64,000 nucleotides of DNA from Murimonas intestini (GTDB taxonomy: Bacteria; Bacillota; Clostridia; Lachnospirales; Lachnospiraceae). Below, in pieces: positions 40,989 to 50,411 of the stretch. The stretch covers positions 124,001-188,000 of the forward strand of contig NZ_JANKBI010000006.1 in the NCBI RefSeq assembly GCF_024622195.1. Reading direction: 5' to 3'. Within the stretch, counting starts at the first letter, position 1; every line of letters starts with the position of its first letter. The notes under the pieces were generated by a model. That model was not told the DNA's origin. It saw only the letters and a list, made by a program, of their open reading frames with translations, and searched no databases. Both the position numbers and the translations under genes were made by a program.

Positions 40989-42104
40989 TCACCAGTAAGG
41001 CCTCCATTCTTTCTTAAGAACTCTCATCAATGCTTCCATATAGAAATAATCTCCCCAGAGACAGCACTCATCAATGCCGTCCCCCAGCAGCCTTCCATAT
41101 GTAGAATGGAGGAGAAGTCCGTTTACCTCTTCATTTTCAGGAGCCCCATAATTTTCTGCCAGGCTCTCCAGGATGGCATACGCCTCCTTCAGATATTCTT
41201 CACCGCATACCCCCTGCCTGTAAGCCTCAAATATGCCGCATACAGCGATGGCCGAAGCTGAACTGTCACGGGGTTCGTTCCCGTCCATAAAGTGGAAATC
41301 CCAGTAGGCTGCTTTATCCTCCGGCAGATGTGCTATAAAATAATCTGTGACCTTTTTCCATTCCTCCGGTATCCCCTCTGTCTTTTCATACATATAGTTG
41401 AGCATCAGGCCGTAAACACCCCATGCCTGCCCCCTGGACCATGTGGAATCGTTGGAATACCCCTGCTTTGTGGCTCCATATGCCGGCTCTCCTGTTTCCA
41501 TGTTAAAATAATAAGTGTGATGTGTGGAATAGTCCGGCCTGTAGATCACCTTCCTTGTGGTGGCCAGATGTATCCTTGCACATTCCCTGTAGGACCCGTC
41601 ACCTGTCACCTCAGATGCCCAGTACAGTATGGGCAGGTTCAGCAGGCAGTCAATGATCAGCCTGTAATTCTCTGTAGTGTCCAGTTCTCCCCAGGCCTGG
41701 ATAAACTGGCCCTTCTCCCGGAACCTGGCTTTCAGGTTGTCTGCCGCCATGAGAGCTGTCTCCCTGGCAAATTCATCCCCTGTCAGCTTATAGGCTGCCA
41801 CACAGGAAAGACTGTATATAAATCCCATGTCATGATGGTCCACCACTACCCGGTTCTCAATCCTGCTGCGGAAGCTCTGCAGCCTCCCCATGGCTGCATT
41901 GTAAAACACCTTTTTGCCAGAATATTCATAACACATCCAGAGGATGCCCGTGTAAAATCCTGCGGTCCAGTCATTATTTTCTATCCTGGGATAGCGGTTA
42001 TTCTCACTGGCCGGCGCCGGAAAACCTCCCTCAAAGTCATCCAGGTGGCGCTCTGCGATCCTCATTGCCCTCTCAAAAGCCTCTTTTATTATTTCTCTGT
42101 TCAT
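40989..42104 (-). CDS. GH88 unsaturated glucuronyl hydrolase
   Basis: A 371-residue (alpha/alpha)6-barrel enzyme. NNDWTAGFYTGILWMCYE, VVDHHDMGFIYSLSC (first catalytic Asp region), ENYRLIIDCLLNLPILYWAS (second Asp) and NDSTWSRGQAWGVYGLMLNY match GH88, which removes the unsaturated uronic acid from lyase products of hyaluronan, chondroitin, heparin or similar chains. There is no signal peptide. It is the last gene of the operon and follows the lyase and the GH95-like enzyme, a logical end step. GGAGGCAGAGC precedes the ATG. GH105 is less likely because of the N-terminal pattern. Confidence 0.9.
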   Translation of the reverse strand: MNREIIKEAFERAMRIAERHLDDFEGGFPAPASENNRYPRIENNDWTAGFYTGILWMCYEYSGKKVFYNAAMGRLQSFRSRIENRVVVDHHDMGFIYSLSCVAAYKLTGDEFARETALMAADNLKARFREKGQFIQAWGELDTTENYRLIIDCLLNLPILYWASEVTGDGSYRECARIHLATTRKVIYRPDYSTHHTYYFNMETGEPAYGATKQGYSNDSTWSRGQAWGVYGLMLNYMYEKTEGIPEEWKKVTDYFIAHLPEDKAAYWDFHFMDGNEPRDSSASAIAVCGIFEAYRQGVCGEEYLKEAYAILESLAENYGAPENEEVNGLLLHSTYGRLLGDGIDECCLWGDYFYMEALMRVLKKEWRPYW

Positions 42105-42137
42105 GCTCTGCCTCCTTGCTGCGCGGCTGCCGCCTTA

Positions 42138-45101
42138 TTAAAGCAGCGAATATTCTTTATTTATAAAAAGTGCATTCAGCTTCCATTTCATACCCGGACA
42201 TGTGCTCAAAGACAGCTTTAAAATGCCGTCCCGGCCATGCACCACGGGCAGAAGCCTGCACTGGTACCTTCCTTTTTCCTGTACACTTCCCTCTGCGTAT
42301 ACACCTGAAGAACGGACTGCCAGATGTGTCAGGGATCCTTCCTCCTCATCACCTGAAATGACAAGCAAATCATATTTTCCTGCTGGAAGCTCCACCCAGA
42401 ACTCAGCCGCAGCTTCTCCCTGGACAAAATCCCTGCGCAGGGCGTCAGGCTTCTTCCGCCCCGCTGCGGTAATACCTCCGGCCGCAGCAAAACCATATCC
42501 CCTGTCACTTGTATAGAGCTTCGGGCCGGTACATCTGGGGCCTCCTGCAAACAGTACAGACCTCCCTGCCTCTGTCAGCTGCCAGTCATAGACCTGGCCG
42601 TAATCCTTCTCCTGCTCCTCTGTAAAATCAAAGACATAGGGAGTCATGGCATACCGAAGCGTGTCGGCAGCCCCATAAGGGCATACCATAGAGTCCACTG
42701 CTTTATAAAATGCAGTATCTCTGTCCTCACCGATAAAGGTCCTCCTGTGGGTCCGTGCCGCCTTATGCATCAGCACCCCTGAAACATCCGGCCTGTTATC
42801 AGCAGGCGGGGCGGGGTGTCCGAAGCACACCGTTTCCCCGGCCCTCATATCTTTCCTGTATATTCCGGGCGCATTCTGCCCGGACAATCCTGCGGGCAGG
42901 CATAATCCCAGAACACTGTCCCGCTGTGCCCTTATCATGATCCAGACTACATGTCCTCCCCTCATCTGTGCCGATACCACAAAACCGCCGGGTGCCAGCA
43001 GAGAGTCAAAGCCGCAGTCCTTCCACGGGCCGTACCTCTTTGAGAGCTGACCGTCATCGTGGCAGTACTGGGTCTTATGGACGGCATACATGTCTTCTCC
43101 ATCCGGCACAGCTGGAAATACATGCAGAATCCCCTCTGTCTCCTGCAGGAGCATCAGATTAATGACAGCTGTCACGCCTCCCCCCGCCTCACACATTGCG
43201 GGAAGATAGTTTGCCGGTTTCGTCAGGTGGCAGTAATTGATGAAGCGCTCAGATTCCTCATATCCCAGTCCATTGGAATGTGTGATATAGTCAAGTCCCT
43301 TCTCATAGAGAATGCGCAGTGCGCTCTCCCCCGCGCCCATCCTTGCCGCTGCCGCTGCCACCCATGCAAACCCAAAGGTACCCGGCTCTGTATTCTCAGC
43401 TGCATAGCGGATAGTGCCGTCTGCGAGCCGGACCAGCTCCCCCCTGCTTTCCATATGTACTTCCTCAGCCGGAAATACAGGCATCAGGACTGATGGATGG
43501 CGCAGGAAAATATTATCCTGCACAAGGGGGGAATCCTTCCACCTGCTGCCGTCAGCTGTCACTGCATATCCAGGCATCTCCCTTAAAAGCTGTTTAAAGC
43601 CCTCCAGCTCCGCCTCCGGCCTCCCCAGGATCTCCCCGGCCCGGCAGGCATACACGATCATCTGCTTAAGGGCAGCCGAGGTGATCACAGAGTCCCTGGC
43701 CACCGGTCCCTGTTCCGGGCAGATATCCGGATCTATATGGCGTATCCCTTCCCCGTCCTTCCTGCTGATCCATCTGTAGAACTCCGCTATTTCCAGAAAC
43801 ACAGGATATGCCTTGTCCCTCAGAAAATCCACATCACCTGTATATGAATAGTAATTCCACAGAAACAGGGCGCACCAGGGCTGTATACAGTTGTAGAGCG
43901 TATGGGGATAATCCAGCGCCCAGCCCTCCCGGCCGTATACTTCTTTGGCATACTTCCTCACATCTTCCCGGCAGGCTAAAAAACCGTCGCAGAACACCCG
44001 GACATGTTCCATGTGGTTTGATGCAAAGGCTCCATAAAATGCAGTCTGGATATTCACATCCCAGTACCACATGCTCCCCCACATGCATGGCCTTCTGATA
44101 TCCCACAGACCGCTCAGGCCGCAGGCCTGCTCGCTGTGTACGCTCCCTTTTCCGCTGCAGCATTCCAGCAGGTACACATAAAGGTGCCAGAGGGTTTCCA
44201 GATACTTGTCAGGCAGGTCAACTGTGCTTCTCCAGAACTTATCCCACGTCTCTTTATGGGCTTTTCTGTCTTCCTCTGCATTCTCCCACAGTTTTCGGGC
44301 CGTCTCTTCTGCGCAGCCCTCCCCTGCCCTGATGGAGCCAGTAAGGCAGAATTCTTTTTTGCACACTGACAGTTCTCCGCCCGGTCCGGCGCCGTGAAGA
44401 CAGAATGATGTTTCCTGCACAAAGGGCCTGGTTTTTTCAGATTCCCCGTCAGGCCTGAACCGGCAGCGCAAAGTGAGCATTTCCGGTCCGGCGCTGTCCT
44501 CATAGGAGAATTTTCCCTGCCCCCGGGCCTCCTGTCTCCAGATGCCTGCCTGTCTCCACAAGCCCTGCTTTTTTTGAGAAAGCTCTATCACCACACCATC
44601 GTAATTTCCTGAGACATAAATCCTGGCCCCTACCCTGTTTTCTCCCTCTCCCGCGGCAAATTCAACTGCCGCCTGTTCTATATGCAGTACAAGTGAGGAA
44701 CAGCTGGTATTTACCTCCTCTGAAAACCTTACTGTCAGCTCTCCTCCCTGAGGATAGCTGCCTCCCTTATACAGCGGGCGCTTCGCAGTTTCAGAGGGGT
44801 TCAGTGTGCGCAGATAGTGGGTGCGGCTGGGGTCCTCTCCGCCCGCAGCCTCCTCTGCGGCAGCTTTTATCTCTTCATATGTCTTTATCCGGCGCGCCGG
44901 GTCAGAAAAGGATGCGCTTTGCCCTCCCTCCTGACACTCTGCATACTGGGGCAGGATATGGTAGTAGCAGTCATAGTGGTTTAAGGCTATATGAAGACTT
45001 CTGTCCGCATAATAGACCATAGCTCCCATCTTACCATTCCCCAGAGGCAGTGCATTATGCCATCCGGTCTCTACATCCTGAAAACAAATCTGATGCTCCA
45101 T
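42138..45101 (-). CDS. GH95-like glycoside hydrolase (large, specificity unknown)
   Basis: A 987-residue protein with no signal peptide. The N-terminus WHNALPLGNGKMGAMVYY is the start of the GH95/GH65-type beta domain. The central (alpha/alpha)6 barrel has MWYWDVNIQTAFYGAFASNH, FLWNYYSYTGDVDFLRDKAY, CPEQGPVARDSVITSAALK and TFGFAWVAAAAARMG, in the GH95 order. The second Asn of the usual NxN pair is not obvious, so fucosidase activity is uncertain. The last 270 residues form an extra C-terminal region with the look of a beta domain. It lies between the lyase and GH88 genes. A role in trimming a fucosyl, galactosyl or related branch is inference. Confidence 0.7.
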   Translation of the reverse strand: MEHQICFQDVETGWHNALPLGNGKMGAMVYYADRSLHIALNHYDCYYHILPQYAECQEGGQSASFSDPARRIKTYEEIKAAAEEAAGGEDPSRTHYLRTLNPSETAKRPLYKGGSYPQGGELTVRFSEEVNTSCSSLVLHIEQAAVEFAAGEGENRVGARIYVSGNYDGVVIELSQKKQGLWRQAGIWRQEARGQGKFSYEDSAGPEMLTLRCRFRPDGESEKTRPFVQETSFCLHGAGPGGELSVCKKEFCLTGSIRAGEGCAEETARKLWENAEEDRKAHKETWDKFWRSTVDLPDKYLETLWHLYVYLLECCSGKGSVHSEQACGLSGLWDIRRPCMWGSMWYWDVNIQTAFYGAFASNHMEHVRVFCDGFLACREDVRKYAKEVYGREGWALDYPHTLYNCIQPWCALFLWNYYSYTGDVDFLRDKAYPVFLEIAEFYRWISRKDGEGIRHIDPDICPEQGPVARDSVITSAALKQMIVYACRAGEILGRPEAELEGFKQLLREMPGYAVTADGSRWKDSPLVQDNIFLRHPSVLMPVFPAEEVHMESRGELVRLADGTIRYAAENTEPGTFGFAWVAAAAARMGAGESALRILYEKGLDYITHSNGLGYEESERFINYCHLTKPANYLPAMCEAGGGVTAVINLMLLQETEGILHVFPAVPDGEDMYAVHKTQYCHDDGQLSKRYGPWKDCGFDSLLAPGGFVVSAQMRGGHVVWIMIRAQRDSVLGLCLPAGLSGQNAPGIYRKDMRAGETVCFGHPAPPADNRPDVSGVLMHKAARTHRRTFIGEDRDTAFYKAVDSMVCPYGAADTLRYAMTPYVFDFTEEQEKDYGQVYDWQLTEAGRSVLFAGGPRCTGPKLYTSDRGYGFAAAGGITAAGRKKPDALRRDFVQGEAAAEFWVELPAGKYDLLVISGDEEEGSLTHLAVRSSGVYAEGSVQEKGRYQCRLLPVVHGRDGILKLSLSTCPGMKWKLNALFINKEYSLL

Positions 45102-45109
45102 GTTACCTC

Positions 45110-47131
45110 CTACCAGGCAAGCGCTTCACCTGTGATCACTTCACTCTTTTCCTCTGTCCTGTCAAACAGGACAATCTTCCCATATCCCAGACAGTTTTCC
45201 CACTGCAGGATATCCGTGGGTGTGAGGACCTCCCTGTGGATGATGAAAAGGACGTATTCATGCTTCCCGTCCTCAATGCGGAGGGCTTCCGCCAGACTTT
45301 TATCAAGACAGCATTCATGGACCGCCGAATACAGTGGAAGGCTCTCTACCCTGACCGGCTCTGTACTTCCCTTCCTCCCGCCGTTCACCACAGTTATCCT
45401 CCTGTAAAAACCATCGGCCTTAGCCCTTATGCGGCAGACTGTGTTCGCATGCTTCTCATTATAATAATATGACTCTTCAGAAGCCTGAAGCTCTGTCTCT
45501 TCTGTCGCTCCGGATATACTTTGGGCAGACTGCAGATATGCTTCCATCTCATCTCCCATAAAATGGATCATATCTCCCGACAGCTTTACACTGCCCTGAC
45601 CTCCAAAATGCCAGAAGCTCTCATAAGAGTGAGGTCCCCGGCCAAAGATATCATCTGCGATCACATAAATATCAGGTTTGATCCAGATGATCTTCCTGTT
45701 AATAAGGATACCATCCTCCCAGTACCCCAGATGGCTGCCCTCCACAAATGCTCCCAGGCGTCCCTCATAATACTGCTGCTTGATACAGGTGCAGAGATTC
45801 TTATAGATCCAGGAAGTCTCACATTCTGCAAACCCTCTGCCGTCCGCCAGGATCACATTGTGGGCGGCAGCTTCCTTGAAGCGGCTGCGCTCCGGCCCGT
45901 CCACATATGTATACCTTCCTGAATCCACCAGCAGGTCCTCCCCGCATATCACAAGGTCAACATGCAGCTTATCCGCATGCCCGTGGCCTCCCCCTGTCTC
46001 CCCGCAGCGGAAATGAAGGAGATTTGCTTTTCCCTCCCAGCCGCTCCTGAAATAATAATTCCCTCCAAAAGGCAGGCTGGCAGACAGAAAATCCGGCCTT
46101 CTTGCCGTTAGCTTACTGTATTCCTCACAGCCCCTGTATCCGAAGAGCCATGCATTTTCATAATCCAGCAATTCATATCCGCCTGATTTAAGTGTCCCGT
46201 CACCCAGTATCACAGCCCCCGCGCTGATCTGATCCCTCAGGTCAGAGGCATCGCTGTCCCCCTGGGCAAACTGTGTGTGGTCCGGCCTCTTCCATTTCAG
46301 ATCCACATACGCCATCTTTTTCACTGTCTCCCTGATAAGTCCGGGCATCTCTATTCCAGCTCTTTCTCCATAATACAGGGCCGTCAGAAAGCAGTGGTAC
46401 ACTTCATTGTGGTACATGGGAGACTGCTCCCACTGCATGCCGTCCTCCAGCACCTGGATAGATGCCGCATCTTTTAGCCTGCAGACGGCCTCTTTCAGGC
46501 AGCTTTCTGAATCCGGCAGCGCCAGAGACAGCAGCATAAGGCCGCAGCTCTCCAGAACGCCCCAATTGCTTATATATTTGTGGGGCTGGAAATTTTCCAT
46601 CAGCCTTTTTTGGTGCTTTTTAAGAGAGCCATACACCCTTTCAAGAAATCCGGCATCTGCCGCCCGGCATCCCAGGACCAGAGGCAGGGATCTCAGCCAT
46701 ATCTCAGCCCTTATCCCAGTCTCCAAAGTCCTCCATGGACCAAGCCCGGCGTTTTCTCCCGGCTCTGCCCTGTCTATCCAGTCCCCCAAAAGTCTTACGT
46801 AATGCACGGCATATTTTTCATCACCGCTCATCTGCCAGGCCTGCCCCAGACACATCAGAAAACGGTGCCTGTTAAACTGCCATAAAAATTCTCTGTCCCC
46901 AGAAGGAATACGGCTCCAGTCTATTTCTCCCTGGAAATGCTCATGTTCCCATGTGCGCTCCATATCCCATTCATAGTCAAATAAAAACTTATTCCCGCAG
47001 GCATCCTCCGCCGTTCTGAAGACATGCTCCACATACTCCGGCCAGTTTCTCCTGCAGTATTCTGTGATCTTCACAGGATCATCCGGTCCGAAGATCTCTG
47101 TCATCCTCTGCAGCCAGTCTGTTTTTTCCAT
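45110..47131 (-). CDS. Heparinase II/III-like polysaccharide lyase (PL12-type)
   Basis: A 673-residue protein with an N-terminal alpha/alpha toroid (FDYEWDMERTWEHEHFQG, WRTLETGIRAEIWLRSL, YISNWGVLESCGLMLL, GMQWEQSPMYHNEVYHCF) and a C-terminal beta-sandwich with GGGHGHADKLHVDL and DSGRYTYVDGPERSRFK, the hallmark of heparinase II/III-like lyases. Asn, His and Tyr suited to catalysis are present. It makes unsaturated uronic ends that the GH88 enzyme then removes. There is no signal peptide, so it should act on imported oligosaccharides. Substrate (heparan, hyaluronan, chondroitin or other) is open. Confidence 0.86.
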   Translation of the reverse strand: MEKTDWLQRMTEIFGPDDPVKITEYCRRNWPEYVEHVFRTAEDACGNKFLFDYEWDMERTWEHEHFQGEIDWSRIPSGDREFLWQFNRHRFLMCLGQAWQMSGDEKYAVHYVRLLGDWIDRAEPGENAGLGPWRTLETGIRAEIWLRSLPLVLGCRAADAGFLERVYGSLKKHQKRLMENFQPHKYISNWGVLESCGLMLLSLALPDSESCLKEAVCRLKDAASIQVLEDGMQWEQSPMYHNEVYHCFLTALYYGERAGIEMPGLIRETVKKMAYVDLKWKRPDHTQFAQGDSDASDLRDQISAGAVILGDGTLKSGGYELLDYENAWLFGYRGCEEYSKLTARRPDFLSASLPFGGNYYFRSGWEGKANLLHFRCGETGGGHGHADKLHVDLVICGEDLLVDSGRYTYVDGPERSRFKEAAAHNVILADGRGFAECETSWIYKNLCTCIKQQYYEGRLGAFVEGSHLGYWEDGILINRKIIWIKPDIYVIADDIFGRGPHSYESFWHFGGQGSVKLSGDMIHFMGDEMEAYLQSAQSISGATEETELQASEESYYYNEKHANTVCRIRAKADGFYRRITVVNGGRKGSTEPVRVESLPLYSAVHECCLDKSLAEALRIEDGKHEYVLFIIHREVLTPTDILQWENCLGYGKIVLFDRTEEKSEVITGEALAW

Positions 47132-47139
47132 AATGCCTC

Positions 47140-47997
47140 CTACCCCTTGACGGCTCCGCCTGTAACACCGGCGATGATCTTATTTGACAGGAATATATAC
47201 AGGAGGAAGGTTGGCAGGAATACTATTATGACACCTGCAAACAGTCCTGCCCAGTCCCCTGAATACTTCATAGACTGTACAATTGCCTGAAGTCCTGTGG
47301 AGACTGTCCTCAGCTCTGTCTTATTTGCAAAGATCAGGGCCATGAAATACTCATTCCAGATCGTTATAAAGTTAAAGATCGTCAGTGTCACGATCCCGGG
47401 CTGTGCCAGAGGGAACATGATCCTCCAGAAGGCTTTTGAAGGCGAGCACCCGTCAATCTCAGCCGCCTCCTCAAGAGCCTTGGGCAGCGTCAGGAAAAAG
47501 CCGGACAGGAAAAATACCCCAAAGGGGACATTGACACAGATGTAAAGGATCATCAGTGTCCATCTGGAACCGATCAGATTCATGGATGTGGCCATTTTGA
47601 AAAGAGGCATGATCAGCATGACAGACGGTATGGACATGCCTATCACAAAGATATTATTGATGATCTCCTTTCCCCTGAACCTGATCCTGGACAGGGCATA
47701 AGCCGCAGGGGCGGATATGAGGACTACGCCTGTGCAGCCCACCACACAGTACAGGAGGCTGTTCATGAAATAGACAGCCATTTTATGCTTCTTCATCACA
47801 TTTATATAATTTTCAAGGTGCAGACCGCTGCCCAGGATATCACCGCTGTAGATCTCACTTGTGTTGCTCAGAGACGCCAGGAATATCCAGCCTATCATCG
47901 CCACTGTAAATCCAAGCCATATTACAAGCGGCAGATACTTCGGCAGTTTCCGGATCTGCTTTTTTACACACTTTTTTTCTTTATAGTTTACTTTCAT
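47140..47997 (-). CDS. Carbohydrate ABC transporter permease (MalG type)
   Basis: A 285-residue permease with six membrane segments, EAA loop LEEAAEIDGCSPSKAFWRI and LAQPGIVTLT, and C-terminus NKIIAGVTGGAVKG. It lies 12 bases after the MalF-type gene and 8 bases before the lyase gene, so import and breakdown are one transcription unit. No ATPase is encoded here; a shared one elsewhere in the genome is implied. Confidence 0.92.
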   Translation of the reverse strand: MKVNYKEKKCVKKQIRKLPKYLPLVIWLGFTVAMIGWIFLASLSNTSEIYSGDILGSGLHLENYINVMKKHKMAVYFMNSLLYCVVGCTGVVLISAPAAYALSRIRFRGKEIINNIFVIGMSIPSVMLIMPLFKMATSMNLIGSRWTLMILYICVNVPFGVFFLSGFFLTLPKALEEAAEIDGCSPSKAFWRIMFPLAQPGIVTLTIFNFITIWNEYFMALIFANKTELRTVSTGLQAIVQSMKYSGDWAGLFAGVIIVFLPTFLLYIFLSNKIIAGVTGGAVKG

Positions 47998-48009
47998 CCG
48001 GCTTCCCTC

Positions 48010-48915
48010 CTACTCTGCATCTTCTGAACGGATCAGTTTATTGAGGATCGTATTTACTGCCAGCACAATGATCATAATAATGACCCCGGCAGTTGCACCA
48101 GCCCCCACATTCAGCTCCGTGGTGCTTGATCCGGCTGAATTGCCGAATACTACCTCATACATATATACCATTGGTGTTACTGTGGAATTCTCCGTATTAA
48201 AGGAGAACAGAGTTGAGTAGACAAAGAATCCGGCAGCTGCAGCCGAATAGAGCACAATACATCTCTTGATGATATCTTTCAGCAGCGGGACAGTGATTTT
48301 TGTAAATTTCTTCCATGCGCCGGCGCCTTCTATCCTGGCTGCCTCATAATAATCCTCCGAGATCCCGTCGATCCCCGCCACGAGTATCAGCATGTAAAAT
48401 CCCACGCCCGCATATGTATAGGCGATCATCATTGCCAGAAACAGATGCTCCGGCGACGTCCACTGGAACTGGGCCATATAATCCCAGTGCAGAAATTCAA
48501 ACAGACCTTTCAGCATGCCGTACTGGTTATTAAAGACATACTGAAGCCACATGGAAACTAAGGCTACTGAACTGATGATATGCGGCAGATACAGCACTGA
48601 CCGCCAGAAATTTTTTCCTTTGATCCCCGAAGTCAGGATGACAGAATAAAACATGGCAAGCCCAAGGATGACAACGCCGCCGATCAGCCATATCTTCAGG
48701 AAATTAATCAGGGAGCGCTGAAACAGCGGGCTGGATAAGATTTCCGTATAATTCGCCAGTCCCACAAACTCCCAGCTGCTCATATCGTCTGTGATAAAAC
48801 CAACTTTAAAAAAACTCATCAGCAGTGTCCGCAGGCCCGGGTACAGAAAGATCACGATCATACACAGAACGGCAGGCGCCAGGAAACGGATGAGAAACCA
48901 TTTTTTCTTCTTCAT
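48010..48915 (-). CDS. Carbohydrate ABC transporter permease (MalF type)
   Basis: A 301-residue permease with six membrane segments and the EAA loop YEAARIEGAGAWKKFTKI followed by TVPLLKDIIKR. Its partner is the MalG-type protein. It follows the binding-protein gene after an 88-base gap that contains a hairpin, so the permeases are probably made in smaller amounts than the binding protein. Confidence 0.92.
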   Translation of the reverse strand: MKKKKWFLIRFLAPAVLCMIVIFLYPGLRTLLMSFFKVGFITDDMSSWEFVGLANYTEILSSPLFQRSLINFLKIWLIGGVVILGLAMFYSVILTSGIKGKNFWRSVLYLPHIISSVALVSMWLQYVFNNQYGMLKGLFEFLHWDYMAQFQWTSPEHLFLAMMIAYTYAGVGFYMLILVAGIDGISEDYYEAARIEGAGAWKKFTKITVPLLKDIIKRCIVLYSAAAAGFFVYSTLFSFNTENSTVTPMVYMYEVVFGNSAGSSTTELNVGAGATAGVIIMIIVLAVNTILNKLIRSEDAE

Positions 48916-48948
48916 TTCATCTATCCTTTCATACTTGCTTATAAAGAT

Positions 48949-48974
48949 GGAAGAGGTTTTTTAATCCCTCTTCC
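48949..48974 (-). terminator. Hairpin between the binding-protein and permease genes
   Basis: GGAAGAGG (48949-48956) and CCTCTTCC (48967-48974) form a perfect 8-bp stem with a 10-base loop, 30 bases after the binding-protein stop. The minus-strand tail ATCTTTATAAG is only mildly T-rich. An attenuator or message-stabilising hairpin is inferred. Confidence 0.55.
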
Positions 48975-49003
48975 ACTCCAGATAACTATTTATTCCCGCA
49001 AGT

Positions 49004-50290
49004 TTATTTCTTTGCTGCTGCCGCCATGTTGCTGACAAATTCATCTGCGCTGATCTGTCCTGCTGCCAGCTTGATAAAGTTTTCAGAGATTGTAGGAGCC
49101 AGGTCTGCATTTGAGGTAATATCAGCGCCGCTCTTAAGCGCAGCTTCGTTTGTCTCAAATACATTCTTCATATTTGCAAGGCTAGCCGGCCATTCTGTTC
49201 CGATCGTTGCCGGTGTTGTTCCTGCATGCTCTACCATCTTCTGGTCATTTTCCGGGCTGAGTGCATAAGCGATAAATTCCATTGCCAGATCAGGATTTGC
49301 TGTATCTTTGTTCATTGCAAGAAGTGTACATCCTGTCGGGTCTTCCTTGCCACATCTGTCCTGTCCCTCTGCCACATCCGGGAAGGAGAAGCCGCCCCAG
49401 ACAAAGTCCGGTCCTGTTACGGAAGATACTTCTGTTGTAAGCCCTGTCAGGTTATAATACATTGCCACTTTGCCATTTCCCACATCCATCTGTCCGGCCG
49501 GATATTTATTTCCGTTTACATTCGCATCGAAGTACCCCTTTGCTGCAAAATCTTCATATGCCTTTGCCATATTGACAACTGCTTCGTCTTTCCACATTTC
49601 CCCTGTTGTATCCTTTACAAGCTCCTGTACCCATTCCTGTCCTTTTTCTCTTGCCAGGTACATTCCGGGAAGCCATGAAGCGTAAGCGTCATCAAAGGTG
49701 ATGGGAACATAGCCTGCATCTTTGATCTTGGCACAGGCAGCGTCTAACTCTTCCCATGTCTTTGGCTCTTCTGTTACTCCAGCCTCCTCAAAGATCGTCT
49801 TATTATACATGAACAGTGACATCCACGGCTTGTATCCCACTGCCGGCTGGATATCCGTCTGGCCCAGCATTGTCTTGGGAGTCTCTAAAAGGCTTGGAAG
49901 AAGTGTCTCTGAGAATTTCTTTCCGTCTGTTGCCTGGTATTCTTTGTCAATATACGGTGTAAGGTCCATGATGTATTCATTCAGGTCGATCTCAAACGGA
50001 TACTCAAATACATCGATCGTCTCTCCGCCTTCCAGGGCAGGCTTTAAGATCTTCTTATTGTCACGCCCGCACCACTGTACCTCAATCTCCACATTCGGAT
50101 GCAGCTCCATAAAGCCATCCACGATCTCCTGCCAGACCTCGCCCTGAGGCTCTGTGTCATTCCACATGGACCAGTAGATAAGCTTTCCTTCCAGCTCGTC
50201 TCCACCCTCAGCTGCCTGTGCCGGCAGTCCCATTGTAAATCCCATGGATAAAGCCATACCTGCCGCCAATACCTTCTTGTAATTCTTCAT
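49004..50290 (-). CDS. Extracellular sugar-binding protein of ABC importer
   Basis: A 428-residue family-1 binding protein. A signal peptide of about 26 residues ends in LPAQAAEGG with no lipobox Cys. Then follow GKLIYWSMWNDTEPQG, IVDGFMELHPNVEIEVQW and TIDVFEYPFEIDLN. GGAGGAAATCG precedes the ATG. It is the first gene of the importer-lyase operon. Upstream lie a long-range inverted repeat and one copy of a 17-base motif shared with the YesM/YesN promoter region, so control by the YesN at 53686 is likely. The ligand is probably an unsaturated or uronic-acid-bearing oligosaccharide. Confidence 0.91.
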   Translation of the reverse strand: MKNYKKVLAAGMALSMGFTMGLPAQAAEGGDELEGKLIYWSMWNDTEPQGEVWQEIVDGFMELHPNVEIEVQWCGRDNKKILKPALEGGETIDVFEYPFEIDLNEYIMDLTPYIDKEYQATDGKKFSETLLPSLLETPKTMLGQTDIQPAVGYKPWMSLFMYNKTIFEEAGVTEEPKTWEELDAACAKIKDAGYVPITFDDAYASWLPGMYLAREKGQEWVQELVKDTTGEMWKDEAVVNMAKAYEDFAAKGYFDANVNGNKYPAGQMDVGNGKVAMYYNLTGLTTEVSSVTGPDFVWGGFSFPDVAEGQDRCGKEDPTGCTLLAMNKDTANPDLAMEFIAYALSPENDQKMVEHAGTTPATIGTEWPASLANMKNVFETNEAALKSGADITSNADLAPTISENFIKLAAGQISADEFVSNMAAAAKK

Positions 50291-50308
50291 AACGATTTCC
50301 TCCTTTTA

Positions 50309-50359
50309 TTGGGAGCTCTCTCCCTTTCGATGACTTTATTCTACTTCACCGGCTCCCAA
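50309..50359 (-). other. Inverted repeat in the leader of the binding-protein gene
   Basis: TTGGGAGC (50309-50316) and GCTCCCAA (50352-50359) can pair across 35 bases. The stem ends just ahead of the AAAGGAGG ribosome site, so it may protect the 5' end of the message while leaving the site open. Confidence 0.4.
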
Positions 50360-50389
50360 AAAAGAATGTGCTATCATATATAACCGTCA

Positions 50390-50406
50390 TGTAAAATCGT
50401 AAACTG
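50390..50406. promoter_or_regulatory. 17-base motif, candidate YesN operator (copy 1)
   Basis: TGTAAAATCGTAAACTG lies about 100 bases upstream of the binding-protein ATG and overlaps the -35 region of a TATGAT-type promoter (minus strand). Near-identical copies occur at 51788-51804 and 51811-51827. Confidence 0.6.
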
Positions 50407-50411
50407 CTGTG

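Noticed and set aside
41292..42221. A 309-residue open frame on the plus strand opposite GH88
   Set aside because: The opposite strand carries clear GH88 motifs. This frame is rich in Cys, Pro and His with no domain, as expected for a shadow frame.
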